Below, piece after piece: positions 39,514 to 48,022 of a stretch of 54,209 bases of DNA. Position 1 is the stretch's first letter; the number at the start of each line of letters is the position of its first letter. The DNA is from an uncultured Lachnospiraceae bacterium (GTDB taxonomy: Bacteria; Bacillota; Clostridia; Lachnospirales; Lachnospiraceae). Where the stretch lies: positions 1 to 54,209 of the forward strand of contig CAJTUB010000012.1 of NCBI GenBank assembly GCA_910579465.1. Reading direction: 5' to 3'. The notes under the pieces are model-generated. The model did not search any database, was not told the DNA's origin, and was given only the letters and a program-made list of their open reading frames with translations. The translations under genes and the position numbers were made by a program.

Positions 39514-40530
39514 ATGAAAGTAATTTCAGCAGTTGTACCATGCTACAATTCAGAAGCGTATATGGAGAAGGCAATCAATACGCTGCTCTCCGGAGGGGAG
39601 GACATGGAAATTATCGTAGTGGATGACGGCTCAACGGATGGGACGCTTGCGATTGCAAAGCGCTATGAAGCAGAATATCCGGGCATTGTCCGTGCTGTTC
39701 ATAAGGAAAACGGCGGACACGGGGATGCCGTTATGACAGGTCTGGCGTGCGCGGAAGGACTCTATCTCAAGGTAGTCGACAGTGACGACTGGGTAAAGGA
39801 GCAGGCGTTAAAGGAGATACTGGAGAAGCTGAGGGAGCTTTTAAAGCAGGGAACCGCGCCGGACATGTTTGTGGCAAACTATGTGTACGAGAAGGTCGGC
39901 GAGGAAAAAAAGAAGGTAATCCAGTACCGCAGCGCCCTGCCGCAGAACGAGATTTTTACCTGGGCGGATACCGGGCATTTTCACTCAGGGCAGTACATCC
40001 TGATGCATTCCGTGATTTACCGTACCAGCATGCTCAGGGAATGCGGGCTTTCCCTGCCGAAGCATACGTTTTATGTGGATAATATTTTTGTATACCAGCC
40101 GCTTCCGGCAGTAAAGACGATGTATTATATGGACATCAATCTGTACCGCTATTTTATCGGCAGGGATGACCAGTCAGTGACGGAAGAAAACATGATGAAG
40201 CGGATTGACCAGCAGGTCCGGGTAACAAAGCTGATGATAGAAGCACATGACCTCTGGAAAATCAAGGAAAAGCGTCTCCGGAATTATATGATTAAATATC
40301 TGTGTATTATGATGACGGTTTCTTCCATTTATCTTTTAAAGAGCGGGACAGAGGAAAACCTTCAAAAGAAGCAGGAACTGTGGGAATACCTGAAAGCATA
40401 CGACAAAAAGCTCTACCGTAAAATCAGCATGACGATTCTTGGCAAGTCTTCCAAGGCTGAAAGCAAGGCAGGGCAGGGCATCTTTAAGGCAGGCTACAAA
40501 ATTGCCCGGAAGGTATTCAAATTCAATTAG
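39514..40530 (+). CDS. Family 2 glycosyltransferase
   Basis: About 338 aa. GT-A fold with ISAVVPCYNSEAYMEKAI, DMEIIVVDDGSTDGTLAIA (nucleotide-binding Asp), KENGGHGDAVMTGLACAEG and KVVDSDDWV (metal-binding DxD-type motif). A C-terminal helical part has RKISMTILGKSSKAESK and no membrane helix. Acceptor and sugar donor cannot be read. ATG 39514 has AGAGGGAAG ahead; the frame from 39493 is less likely. It stands 80 bp after the large exported protein and converges with the PAP2 gene. Confidence 0.88.
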   Translation: MKVISAVVPCYNSEAYMEKAINTLLSGGEDMEIIVVDDGSTDGTLAIAKRYEAEYPGIVRAVHKENGGHGDAVMTGLACAEGLYLKVVDSDDWVKEQALKEILEKLRELLKQGTAPDMFVANYVYEKVGEEKKKVIQYRSALPQNEIFTWADTGHFHSGQYILMHSVIYRTSMLRECGLSLPKHTFYVDNIFVYQPLPAVKTMYYMDINLYRYFIGRDDQSVTEENMMKRIDQQVRVTKLMIEAHDLWKIKEKRLRNYMIKYLCIMMTVSSIYLLKSGTEENLQKKQELWEYLKAYDKKLYRKISMTILGKSSKAESKAGQGIFKAGYKIARKVFKFN

Positions 40531-40533
40531 GAC

Positions 40534-41217
40534 TTAATTAAAGACATTTTCGGTATCCTCTTTGGAAACGGCACCGGCATCCGCAGTCTTTGAGGAACGG
40601 CGTAGATAAAAGACCGGAGAAAAAACTGCCATAAGCAAAAAGCTGCAGAATACGTCAATAATGGAATGCTGTTTTAAAAATACGGTCGACATACAGATGA
40701 GCACCGTCAGAACCAGCGTACCCCCTTTTATGACATGCCGTGTTTTAAAATGCTCGGAGGTAAACACGGCAAGGCATACTGCGAGGGAATTGTATACATG
40801 GATACTCGGACAGACGTTTGTCGCAGTGTCTGCTTTATGCAGGACACGGATAATATCCAGAAAAACATTATCGCGGCCGAGCGTTGAAAGATCCGGGCGC
40901 AGATCCAGCCCGTTCGGGAAAAAGGTGCAGACCAGAAGGAAAACTGTCATACCGGACATCAGAAGCCCGCAGAGGCGGTAGTATTCCGTTTTGTCCTTGA
41001 GGATAAAGTAAAGAACAAAGCCTGCAATAAACGGGAACCAGAGCAGGTAAGGAATAATGAACCATTCCACAAACGGAATATAGGAATCTAACGGGGAACG
41101 GATAATATAGTAATCTTTGGTAACAGTGTTCTCTAATATCAGGAACCAAAGCATGTAAATCGGAAGGTAGGTAAGTATCAGCCATGCATGGCGGTTTCTT
41201 TTTATGAACTCTTTCAT
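40534..41217 (-). CDS. PAP2-superfamily membrane phosphatase
   Basis: 227 aa with six helices. The catalytic centre shows NVCPSIHVYNSLAV (motif 2 with SxH) and VFLKQHSIIDVFCSF (motif 3 with His and Asp). The first motif (KxxxxxxRP) is not clear, as in the IPC-synthase-like branch. It may cleave or exchange phospholipid or isoprenyl phosphate head groups. The basic C-terminus ends KEDTENVFN. A stop-to-stop gap of 3 bases separates it from the glycosyltransferase on the other strand. Confidence 0.82.
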   Translation of the reverse strand: MKEFIKRNRHAWLILTYLPIYMLWFLILENTVTKDYYIIRSPLDSYIPFVEWFIIPYLLWFPFIAGFVLYFILKDKTEYYRLCGLLMSGMTVFLLVCTFFPNGLDLRPDLSTLGRDNVFLDIIRVLHKADTATNVCPSIHVYNSLAVCLAVFTSEHFKTRHVIKGGTLVLTVLICMSTVFLKQHSIIDVFCSFLLMAVFSPVFYLRRSSKTADAGAVSKEDTENVFN

Positions 41218-41292
41218 AAGAACTCCTTTTCTGATACAAAGTCGTCAGGCGTCTTACTAAGTGTATCATACTTTTTTTATTGAAACAAGATG

Positions 41293-41320
41293 TTGGAAAT
41301 ATTTTTACGTTTTGTATAAA
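41293..41320 (+). promoter_or_regulatory. Weak promoter candidate for deoB
   Basis: TTGGAA (41293-41298), 16-bp spacer, TATAAA (41315-41320). Confidence 0.35.
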
Positions 41321-41372
41321 GATTGTTCTTTTGATAGAAACTATGGGACAGGAAAATTAGATGGAGGTAGTT

Positions 41373-42545
41373 ATGGGAAGAAGAGTATTTTTAGTAGTGT
41401 TAGACAGCGTAGGTATCGGGGCGCTTCCGGACGCGGACCTTTATGGCGATGAGGGAAGCAATACGTTAGCGGCAGCGGCAAAAAGCAAAAAGTTTTCCAT
41501 GCCGAACATGGAGCGTCTCGGTCTGTTTGATATTGAAGGAGTAAAAGAGTTAAAGAGCGGGAGTGCGGCGCCGGAGGGGGCGTTCGGAAGACTCAGGGAG
41601 GCGTCCAAGGGCAAGGACACTACCATCGGGCACTGGGAGATTGCCGGGATTATCTCCGAGCATCCGCTTCCGACATTTCCGTGCGGCTTCCCGCAGGACC
41701 TGATTCTCAGGTTTTCGGAGCGTACCGGGCGGAAGGTGCTTTGCAATAAGCCTTATTCCGGTACGGAGGTAATCCGGGACTATGGAAAGGAGCATATGGA
41801 AACAGGAGCGCTGATTGTCTATACCTCTGCGGACAGCGTGTTCCAGATTGCCGCACACGAGTCGGTTGTGCCGGTAGAAGAGCTGTACCGGTACTGTGAG
41901 ATAGCAAGGGAGCTCTGTCAGGACGCTTACGGCGTGGGACGCATTATCGCACGCCCGTTTGAGGGAGAGTATCCGTTCCAGAGAACATCACGCCGCCATG
42001 ACTATTCCCTGCAGCCGCCGCAGAGGACGATGCTGAATATTCTGGCAGAAAGCGGATATGACGTCATTGGTGTCGGAAAGATAAACGACATCTTTGCAGG
42101 CAGCGGTATTACGGAATTTGTGCGGACCTCGGGCAACGAGGACGGAATCCGGCAGATGCTTTCCTGTGCAGACCGTGATTTTAACGGACTTTGTTTTGTA
42201 AATCTGGTAGACTTTGACTCAAAATACGGACACCGCAATGATGTGGATGGGTACGCGGAGGCATTGTCCTTCTTTGACGCGCAGCTTCCGCATATGCTCG
42301 AAAAGCTTGGTGAGGACGACCTGCTTTTGATTACTGCGGACCATGGCTGCGACCCGTCTACACCTTCCACGGACCATTCCAGGGAATATGTGCCTTTGGT
42401 TGCGGCAGGACCTTCGGTAAGGAAGGGAGCGGATATCGGGACACGCAGCAGCTTTGCGGATACCGGTGCAACAGTATTAGACTGGTTCGGAATTTTCGGC
42501 GGAATCGAGGGAACCTCCTACCGTCCGGAACTGGTTGGAAAATAA
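41373..42545 (+). CDS. deoB: Phosphopentomutase
   Basis: About 390 aa, normal length. Alkaline-phosphatase superfamily metal sites: FLVVLDSVGIGALPDA (first Asp), SKGKDTTIGHWEIAG (activating Thr), VGKINDIF, LVDFDSKYGHRND, ITADHGCDPSTPSTDHSREY. It interconverts ribose-1-phosphate (or deoxyribose) and the 5-phosphate in nucleoside salvage. ATG 41373 has ATGGAGG ahead; the frame 12 bases earlier is less probable. No deoA/punA neighbours occur in the window. Confidence 0.96.
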   Translation: MGRRVFLVVLDSVGIGALPDADLYGDEGSNTLAAAAKSKKFSMPNMERLGLFDIEGVKELKSGSAAPEGAFGRLREASKGKDTTIGHWEIAGIISEHPLPTFPCGFPQDLILRFSERTGRKVLCNKPYSGTEVIRDYGKEHMETGALIVYTSADSVFQIAAHESVVPVEELYRYCEIARELCQDAYGVGRIIARPFEGEYPFQRTSRRHDYSLQPPQRTMLNILAESGYDVIGVGKINDIFAGSGITEFVRTSGNEDGIRQMLSCADRDFNGLCFVNLVDFDSKYGHRNDVDGYAEALSFFDAQLPHMLEKLGEDDLLLITADHGCDPSTPSTDHSREYVPLVAAGPSVRKGADIGTRSSFADTGATVLDWFGIFGGIEGTSYRPELVGK

Positions 42546-42616
42546 GGGAAAATTATCCCTTGTAATGTGGCAGGGGATGCGATAAAATAAGAGAAAACGT
42601 AAGGAGGTGCCCCGGA

Positions 42617-43483
42617 ATGCCGAGGAGAAGAAAACTTGCGGGGAAAAAAGCGGCATACGCGGGCCTGCTTCTTGGAACATTATGCGTTATGTCCGGCTGT
42701 AAGACAACGCCGGTAAGCGGAAAGATAACAAAGACCCCGGAGCCGACAGCAACAGACCGGCCGACAATCACGAGCGGACCGACAATGACAGAGTATCCGA
42801 CAATAACGGAACAGCCGACGCCAACAAAGCAGCCGTCCGCTACGGATACTCCGTTTCCATCCAATACGCCGACAGTAACGCCGGGGACGGAGCCGACAGA
42901 AGTCCCGACCAAGGAGCCGACGCCTGTTCCGACGGTGCCGGAGCGGCCGACTCCGGTTCCGACTCCGGAGCCAAGTGCTACACCGACTGTGAAGCCGACA
43001 GGTCCTGCTGTTGCAAGTCCGACTCCGACGTCTGGTCCGACCAGTACGCCGGTTCTGACTGAGGCGCCGGATTATACCGTATTGATACAGAGCGGCTGGC
43101 AGCGGGCAGAGGACTTTTTTGGGAAGAGAGAGGTTTATTTTCCGGGGATATTTGACAAGGCGGATGTGGCTGCCGTTCCGGGCCGGTATGAGTATGTATA
43201 TACTGCAGCAGCACAGGAGGGTGCCTGCTTTTCCATGATTGGGGAGGAGGACGCTACGGTACAGCAGTTTCTGGATACTCTGGCAGGCTATCCGGATTGC
43301 CGGATTGTTCCGGAAGGGGAAGAGGATTATTGTTACGAATATACCGCAGAGGGAAAGAGGGTATACGGCAGAATTTACTCCTGTAACTATGAAGGACAGC
43401 AGGGGCGGATGCGGCTTGAGCTTGTCTGTCTGTCAGAGAGTGAGCTGTGTGGACAGGAGGAGTATACGTTTTATCTCCGGTAA
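42617..43483 (+). CDS. Lipoprotein with Pro/Thr-rich spacer
   Basis: 288 aa. Basic start (PRRRKLAGKKAAYA), hydrophobic segment and a lipobox (LCVMSGC, cysteine near residue 28). Residues about 30-150 are a proline/threonine linker (TPEPT, PTVTP, PTPVPTPEP) that could cross the wall. The C-terminal 130 residues form a folded domain (YTVLIQSGWQRAEDFFGK, FPGIFDKADVAAVPGRYEY, QQFLDTLAGYPDCRI). Family of that domain is not recognised. AAGGAGG precedes ATG 42617. The repetitive codons also open a long antisense frame that is not real. Confidence 0.75.
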   Translation: MPRRRKLAGKKAAYAGLLLGTLCVMSGCKTTPVSGKITKTPEPTATDRPTITSGPTMTEYPTITEQPTPTKQPSATDTPFPSNTPTVTPGTEPTEVPTKEPTPVPTVPERPTPVPTPEPSATPTVKPTGPAVASPTPTSGPTSTPVLTEAPDYTVLIQSGWQRAEDFFGKREVYFPGIFDKADVAAVPGRYEYVYTAAAQEGACFSMIGEEDATVQQFLDTLAGYPDCRIVPEGEEDYCYEYTAEGKRVYGRIYSCNYEGQQGRMRLELVCLSESELCGQEEYTFYLR

Positions 43484-43519
43484 CCGTACTTACATAGAAA
43501 TAGTATCAAAGGAGGAGTT

Positions 43520-44368
43520 ATGCAGGAAAAATTAGAACAAATCATGCGCCAGATTTATCTGATGCTTTCCAACTGCGAGGAAAGCGCTTATTCGTCTGAG
43601 GATCTGGTTGTGCCGAAGCGGAGAATTTTTTCTTTGCTGGAGGAGCTGAATTATGCGGTGTATGATTTGATGGAGCAATACGAAGGTACGGTTACATCAA
43701 GGGAACGGGCGCTTGCAGAGCATGAACGGAACATGGCAAAAATCAAAGAGGACGCCAAGAGCCGCGCAGAGGATACCTATGCTGCGTCGCTTTTGTATGC
43801 GAGAGAGATGTTTACGGATATGCGCCATATTACCGAGCAGCTTTGTAAAAGTATCCGCAAGGAATACGACGGAGTTCTGAGCAGCTACGAGGAAAAGCTC
43901 CGGTTTCTCCGGGAAAATGAGGAAAGCACTGTTGCCCAGATGAATCTTATGTCAGAATCAAAGAAATATCTGCGTCTTATTGAGCAGCAGAATAAGGAGA
44001 AGGAGCGGGAAAAGAGCCTTACGGAAGAGGAAAAGAAAAAGCAGGAGGAGTTCTATGCCGAGCAGGAGGAGATTGCGGCGGCGGAGGCGGCATCCGAGTT
44101 TGGCCAGAAGCTTTCTGCACCGATTGTCGTACAGGTAAACGAAAGGCCGAAGGTCCCGGAAGGATTCGGCCGCAAGCAGGGAAAAAAGAAGAAATACATA
44201 CCGAGCCAGGCACTCGAGGAAACCATGATAGAGGGAGAGGGCGTAGTTACGCCGGAATCCCCGGGCGCCGCAGAGCTGGATGAGGAATACTTCGAATGGA
44301 AAAACGTACAGGAGGAAAACGACAAGCAGGTCAAAAAGGGCGGCAAAAAGTTTTTCGGGAGGAAGTAA
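43520..44368 (+). CDS. Coiled-coil cytoplasmic protein
   Basis: 282 aa with no membrane segment. Residues about 50-180 are predicted coiled coil with many E/K/R (YEGTVTSRERALAEHERNMA, YEEKLRFLRENEES, EKEREKSLTEEEKKKQEEF). The tail holds KKKKYIPSQALEETM and a basic end (KQVKKGGKKFFGRK). It could be a scaffold similar in style to DivIVA or YlqD proteins, but no signature is present. It follows the lipoprotein by 36 bp, probably in one operon; AAAGGAGG precedes ATG 43520. Confidence 0.7.
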   Translation: MQEKLEQIMRQIYLMLSNCEESAYSSEDLVVPKRRIFSLLEELNYAVYDLMEQYEGTVTSRERALAEHERNMAKIKEDAKSRAEDTYAASLLYAREMFTDMRHITEQLCKSIRKEYDGVLSSYEEKLRFLRENEESTVAQMNLMSESKKYLRLIEQQNKEKEREKSLTEEEKKKQEEFYAEQEEIAAAEAASEFGQKLSAPIVVQVNERPKVPEGFGRKQGKKKKYIPSQALEETMIEGEGVVTPESPGAAELDEEYFEWKNVQEENDKQVKKGGKKFFGRK

Positions 44369-44370
44369 TC

Positions 44371-44524
44371 CTTGGATTTTTGTAGCTTGTGTGCGCTTTT
44401 AAATGCCGTAGGCTGTATATGATTTGATTTTGCACGCGCAGCGCTCTGCCGGACAAATGCAAAAACAGATGATATACAGCCTACGGCACTGTTTAAAGTA
44501 GCTTAAAAAATGCGAAAATCCAAG
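44371..44524. repeat. Inverted-repeat element, copy at 44.4 kb
   Basis: CTTGGATTTT (44371-44380) and AAAATCCAAG (44515-44524) are perfect ends. Inner arms GCCGTAGGCTGTATAT (44405-44420) and ATATACAGCCTACGGC (44472-44487) are perfect too, and TTTTGCA/TGCAAAA pair at the centre. It shares TTTTGCAnGCGC and CGCTnnnCCGGAC with the copies at 5.9 and 52.4 kb. It lies exactly between two convergent genes. Confidence 0.8.
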
Positions 44525-44531
44525 AAAGGAC

Positions 44532-45731
44532 TCAGGATGCCTTGGATGTGGCTGCTGGTTCTCCCGGATACTTGGTATAGAGTATCTTCAGGAGAATCGG
44601 GGTAATAACGGAGGAAACAATAATCAGCAGGATAACACAGGTGAAAAACTCAGGGGTCAGCAGTCCGAGGGAGAGTCCCTTCTGGGAGATAATCAGAGCG
44701 ACCTCTCCGCGTGTCATCATGCCGATGCCGATTTTCAGGGAGTCTGCCATGGAGAAGCGGCATAGCTTTGCCATGAGTCCGCAGCCGATGATTTTGGCAA
44801 GCAGCGCAGTCAGGATAAAGCAAAGCGAGAAGAGCAGGATATCAGCGTTTACATTGTCAAGGGAAGTCTTCAAGCCGATGCTGGCAAAAAAGACCGGACC
44901 AAACAGCATGTAGGAGTTGGTGTCCATTTTTTCGGCAATGTATTCGGAATCCCGGAGGCTGCAGAGAATAATTCCCGCAACATAGGCGCCGGTAATGTCA
45001 GCGATACCGAAGAAATGCTCTGCACAGTATGCCATGGCAAGGCACAGCGCCAGTCCCATAATCGGAATACGGCGGGTGTGCGGGAAGGCGGCATCGAAGC
45101 GTTTGAACAGCTTGTGGATGATGAAGCCGAGGATAAGACTGCACAGGAAGAAAAGGCCGGTGTTGCCCAGTACGGCGAACGGCTTGGTTTCCGGATTTTT
45201 TAAAGCAATAACAAAGGTAAGTACAATGATGCCGATGACATCATCAATAATAGCGGCACTTACGATGGCAGTACCGACGTTTCCTTTCAGGTAGCCGAGC
45301 TCGCGCAGGGTCTGTACGGTAATGCTGACAGAGGTAGCGGTCATAATAACGCCGGTAAAGACAGCACAGAAGAAGGAATCGCTGCCAATGCCGCCCGTAC
45401 CATAATAGAGCGCATATAATGCAGTACCGCCGGCTAACGGGACCAGAACGCCGGCACAGGCAATCAGGAAAGCAGTCAGGCCGGTTTTCATCAGGTCACG
45501 CAGGTTTGTTTCTAGCCCTGCGGAAAACATCAGAAGAATGACGCCGATTTCTGCCATCTGCACCAGAAAGTCAGAGGTGTTTACAAGCCCAAGGACGCTT
45601 GGCCCGATAATCAGACCTGCGATAATTTCGCCGGCAACCTGCGGCGCTTTCAGCTTTCTTGCGAGAATACCGAAAGCCTTTGCAAATACGATAATGATGG
45701 CAAGATCTTTAAAAATGTCGTAAGAAGTCAT
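44532..45731 (-). CDS. CPA2-family cation/proton antiporter
   Basis: 399 aa, 12 or 13 membrane helices. YDIFKDLAIIIVFAKAFGIL and KAPQVAGEIIAGLIIGPSVLG form the family start; FTGVIMTATSVSITVQTLRELG and SAAIIDDVIGIIVL contain the conserved ion-binding aspartates. MMTRGEVALIIS is the late signature. There is no TrkA-N domain, so it is a NapA/GerN-type exchanger and not a full KefB. It would export Na+ or K+ in exchange for H+. It is divergent from the Crp/Fnr gene with an inverted-repeat element between. Confidence 0.9.
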   Translation of the reverse strand: MTSYDIFKDLAIIIVFAKAFGILARKLKAPQVAGEIIAGLIIGPSVLGLVNTSDFLVQMAEIGVILLMFSAGLETNLRDLMKTGLTAFLIACAGVLVPLAGGTALYALYYGTGGIGSDSFFCAVFTGVIMTATSVSITVQTLRELGYLKGNVGTAIVSAAIIDDVIGIIVLTFVIALKNPETKPFAVLGNTGLFFLCSLILGFIIHKLFKRFDAAFPHTRRIPIMGLALCLAMAYCAEHFFGIADITGAYVAGIILCSLRDSEYIAEKMDTNSYMLFGPVFFASIGLKTSLDNVNADILLFSLCFILTALLAKIIGCGLMAKLCRFSMADSLKIGIGMMTRGEVALIISQKGLSLGLLTPEFFTCVILLIIVSSVITPILLKILYTKYPGEPAATSKAS

Positions 45732-45760
45732 AATAGTTCATTTCCTCGTTTCTTTTTGTT

Positions 45761-45857
45761 AAGCTTAAGTGTTTGCATTTTTTATATGTAGTGTTATGCC
45801 CTGCCGTATAGCCGCCAGGATTTTTAAGACTGTTAAAAAATGTAGAAACTCAAGCTT
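45761..45857. repeat. Inverted-repeat element, copy at 45.8 kb
   Basis: The ends begin and finish with AAGCTT and are complementary at about 20 of 24 positions (left CATTTTTTA; right TAAAAAATG). Inside are GCCGTATAGCC and AGGATTTTTAAGACTGT. Same family as the 44.4-kb copy. Confidence 0.6.
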
Positions 45858-45902
45858 ATCGGTGATATCGAAAATGATTATAGCACCCCGGAAGAGGAAA
45901 AG

Positions 45903-45932
45903 TGTTGCAAAAGCAACAAAAAAGTGTAGAAT
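45903..45932 (+). promoter_or_regulatory. Promoter of the Crp/Fnr gene with overlapping palindrome
   Basis: TTGCAA (45905-45910), 16-bp spacer, TAGAAT (45927-45932). TGTTGC-AAAA-GCAACA (45903-45918) covers the -35, with the four-base centre used by Fnr-type dimers. Confidence 0.5.
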
Positions 45933-45984
45933 ATAAGGTGAAAAAAAAGTGTGGATTTGTGCAAAATGAGGAGGTAGGATACAG

Positions 45985-46752
45985 ATGACCCAAAAGCTGA
46001 AAGAGCATGCCCTGTTCTCCGGACTGTCTTATGAGGAGACAGAGCGTATCTGGAAATGTTTTCATTTTGTTACGCGCCGTTACCGCCGGAATGAATACAT
46101 ATTGATGGAGGGAGATGCCGTGCGGCAGATTGGAATCATTATAAACGGGGAAATCGAGATGGAAAAGGAGGATGTGTTCGGGGAGGGCTGTTTTCTTATT
46201 AAACTGCAGCAGGGGGAGCTGTTCGGGGATATGTTCATCGGCCAGCAGCTTCATTACAGTACAGTCAACTACCGGGCGCTTACGGAGTGTGAGATTGTCT
46301 GGTTCCAGTACCGTACCCTCTGGGATGGCAGAGGGCTTACGGGCTGTCTGTTTTCGGATGTAAGAGAACAGGGGGCGCAGGAAATCGGCCGGCATATCTG
46401 CGACTGTCATCTGAAGTTTATTGAAAACCTTACAGGGCTTCTGGCAGTAAAGACCAGACGAATGCTTGCCAAGGTGGAAATCCTGTCCACCCCGTTTTTG
46501 CGAAAAAGGATTCTGGCCTGTCTGCGGCTCCTTGGAGAGCAGAGGGAAAGTATCCTGCCCGATAAGAGGACATATACGGTGGAGTTGCCGTTTAACAAGA
46601 CGGGGTTTGCAGAGTTTTTATGTGTCAACCGGAGTGCACTGATGCGGGAGCTTTCCCATATGAAAAAAGAAGGGCTCCTGCATTGTGAAGGGAAGCAGTA
46701 TACCGTGTACCAGGAGCCTTTTCAAAAAACTGAAATTCAGGAAAATTTATAG
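45985..46752 (+). CDS. Crp/Fnr-family transcriptional regulator
   Basis: 255 aa. The N-terminal half is a cyclic-nucleotide-binding type barrel (LFSGLSYEETERIWKCF, RNEYILMEGDAVRQIGIIIN, LQQGELFGDMFIG), followed by the long dimer helix and a winged HTH (LPFNKTGFAEFLCVNRSALMRELSHMKKEGLL). The cAMP-contacting residues of Crp are not conserved. There are cysteines (WKCFHF, GEGCF, LTGCLF, ICDC), but not the Fnr cluster spacing. The effector is unknown. AGGAGG lies 11 bases before ATG 45985. The stop is adjacent to the tRNA promoter. Confidence 0.88.
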   Translation: MTQKLKEHALFSGLSYEETERIWKCFHFVTRRYRRNEYILMEGDAVRQIGIIINGEIEMEKEDVFGEGCFLIKLQQGELFGDMFIGQQLHYSTVNYRALTECEIVWFQYRTLWDGRGLTGCLFSDVREQGAQEIGRHICDCHLKFIENLTGLLAVKTRRMLAKVEILSTPFLRKRILACLRLLGEQRESILPDKRTYTVELPFNKTGFAEFLCVNRSALMRELSHMKKEGLLHCEGKQYTVYQEPFQKTEIQENL

Positions 46753-46781
46753 TTGACAATTTCAGAAAAGGGTGGTAATAT
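46753..46781 (+). promoter_or_regulatory. Promoter of the tRNA-Leu genes
   Basis: TTGACA (46753-46758), 17-bp spacer, TAATAT (46776-46781); it directly follows the crp-like stop codon. A TATAAT three bases further is an alternative -10. Confidence 0.65.
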
Positions 46782-46794
46782 AATAGGGCAGTTC

Positions 46795-46878
46795 GCAGTT
46801 GTGGCGGAATTGGCATACGCGCATGATTCAGGTTCATGTCCACTTACGTGGGTAGGGGTTCAAGTCCCCTCAACTGCA
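46795..46878 (+). tRNA. tRNA-Leu (anticodon CAG)
   Basis: 84 bases, class II. Acceptor GCAGTTG pairs with CAACTGC; anticodon stem CATGA/TCATG encloses TTCAGGT with CAG at positions 34-36; a long variable arm (GTCCACTTACGTGGGT region) and T-arm AGGGG-TTCAAGT-CCCCT follow. CCA is not encoded. Confidence 0.95.
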
Positions 46879-46915
46879 TTGTACCACCGGAAGCAGCCGG
46901 AGGTACGCAATATTT

Positions 46916-46998
46916 GCGGAAATGCTGGAATTGGCAGACAGGCATGACTAAGGATCATGTGGTCCCCGACCGTGAGGGTTCAAGTCCCTTTTTCCGCA
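46916..46998 (+). tRNA. tRNA-Leu (anticodon AAG)
   Basis: 83 bases, class II. Acceptor GCGGAAA pairs with TTTCCGC; anticodon loop CTAAGGA reads AAG; long variable arm GTGGTCCCCGACCGTG; T-arm GAGGG-TTCAAGT-CCCTT. No encoded CCA. It lies 37 bp after the first tRNA, in one transcript. Confidence 0.95.
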
Positions 46999-47014
46999 GT
47001 AGAAGATATGTCAG

Positions 47015-47042
47015 CGAAACTCCGAGTATATCGGGGTTTTCG
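47015..47042 (+). terminator. Terminator after the tRNA pair
   Basis: CGAAACTCCGA (47015-47025) pairs with TCGGGGTTTTCG (47031-47042) with one bulge and a wobble; TTGTTT follows. Confidence 0.6.
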
Positions 47043-47160
47043 TTGTTTCAGGAGGTAATTTTCCGAGAGTCAGAATTAAAGTTATAGATGTAAAGGTATG
47101 CACTATAACTCACCTATGATGGATTAAATTATAAAGCTATGTGAGAAGTATGATTAGTAT

Positions 47161-47301
47161 ATGAAGGTTGAACAGTATGTGCCAAACGAAGCGGTTTTTC
47201 AAATCAAGATAAAGCTTTCATCAGAGAATGATGAAGTCGGGGCAATTTCTGCTTTATGGCATTTGGATATGAAAGGAGACGATAAATATACAAATATCTG
47301 A
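47161..47301 (+). CDS. Small 46-aa frame of the AT-rich insert
   Basis: ATG 47161 to TGA 47299-47301. The product (MKVEQYVPNEAVFQIKIKLS, ending DDKYTNI) is hydrophilic. The ribosome site is weak. Its end overlaps the open part of the next frame, which lacks an ATG; a single-base frameshift would fuse them. It could therefore be an independent small protein or the first exon-like part of a broken gene. No family recognised. Confidence 0.4.
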   Translation: MKVEQYVPNEAVFQIKIKLSSENDEVGAISALWHLDMKGDDKYTNI

Positions 47302-47323
47302 TTTAGTAAATATTATAACATCA

Positions 47324-48022
47324 GTGGGCGTTTTAGGTACATTGATACTTGGCTTTATGAATTTGCATTCATTACGAAAAAGTGAGCGTAATGCCCGTCA
47401 TTATAATTTAAACATGGCAGATTATGAGAAGCGTAGAGATTTCATAGTGGTCAATTTATCAGAATACATAAGCATTCTCGATTCTCATAAACTCTCTTAT
47501 ATGGCGGTGACTGACAAGGAATGGGAGGAGAAAAGTTTAGAGACATTTAAAAAACTCCATTCTTTGGAGACCCTGTACTATCAAATTAGTTTAATGATAA
47601 ATCCATATAATATGTGCTTCAAAGAATTTTCAGACGCCTTGAATAAATCAATTTTATTGGCAAGAAAAGTCAGAACTGAAAATTCGGCTGCAGAGTTATT
47701 AAATAATGGTTTAAGAACACCAGAGAGAGCATGGGAAATTAGTAAGGATGTATTAAAATTTCAAGAAAAAGAAGCTGATAGAGGTAAAAAAGCAGTAATT
47801 ACAATTGACATAGAAACTGATAAAAAAGAAAGACAAAACATCATATCGGAAATGGTAAAAACCCGAGATGAGCATCTGAAAAATTATTGTTCTACAGCTA
47901 TGATGTTGAATGAACAAAAAGAACAATTAGTTGCCGTTGCACAAAAATATTTGATTGAAGAAAAAAATCAATTGTTAAATGAAAGAAAGAAGAACAACAA
48001 AAAAGGAAAATCGACTCTCTAA
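47324..48022 (+). CDS. Single-helix membrane protein with long cytoplasmic tail
   Basis: At least 232 aa from GTG 47324. The frame is open from 47273 and the preceding codons (QISDLVNIITS) look like a natural start of the membrane helix that continues VGVLGTLILGFMNLHSL. No ATG, GTG or TTG is available there, although AAAGGAG sits at 47272-47278. The rest is helical and charged (RNARHYNLNMADYEKRRDF, YISILDSHKLSY) and ends in a lysine-rich tail (NERKKNNKKGKSTL). Base content is AT-rich, unlike the flanks. Its stop overlaps the dipeptidase stop on the other strand. Family not recognised. Confidence 0.6.
   Translation: MGVLGTLILGFMNLHSLRKSERNARHYNLNMADYEKRRDFIVVNLSEYISILDSHKLSYMAVTDKEWEEKSLETFKKLHSLETLYYQISLMINPYNMCFKEFSDALNKSILLARKVRTENSAAELLNNGLRTPERAWEISKDVLKFQEKEADRGKKAVITIDIETDKKERQNIISEMVKTRDEHLKNYCSTAMMLNEQKEQLVAVAQKYLIEEKNQLLNERKKNNKKGKSTL

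Noticed and set aside
42553..42912. Valine/glycine-rich - strand frame opposite the lipoprotein
   Set aside because: It mirrors the proline/threonine linker (CCG/ACN codons) and has no ribosome site.
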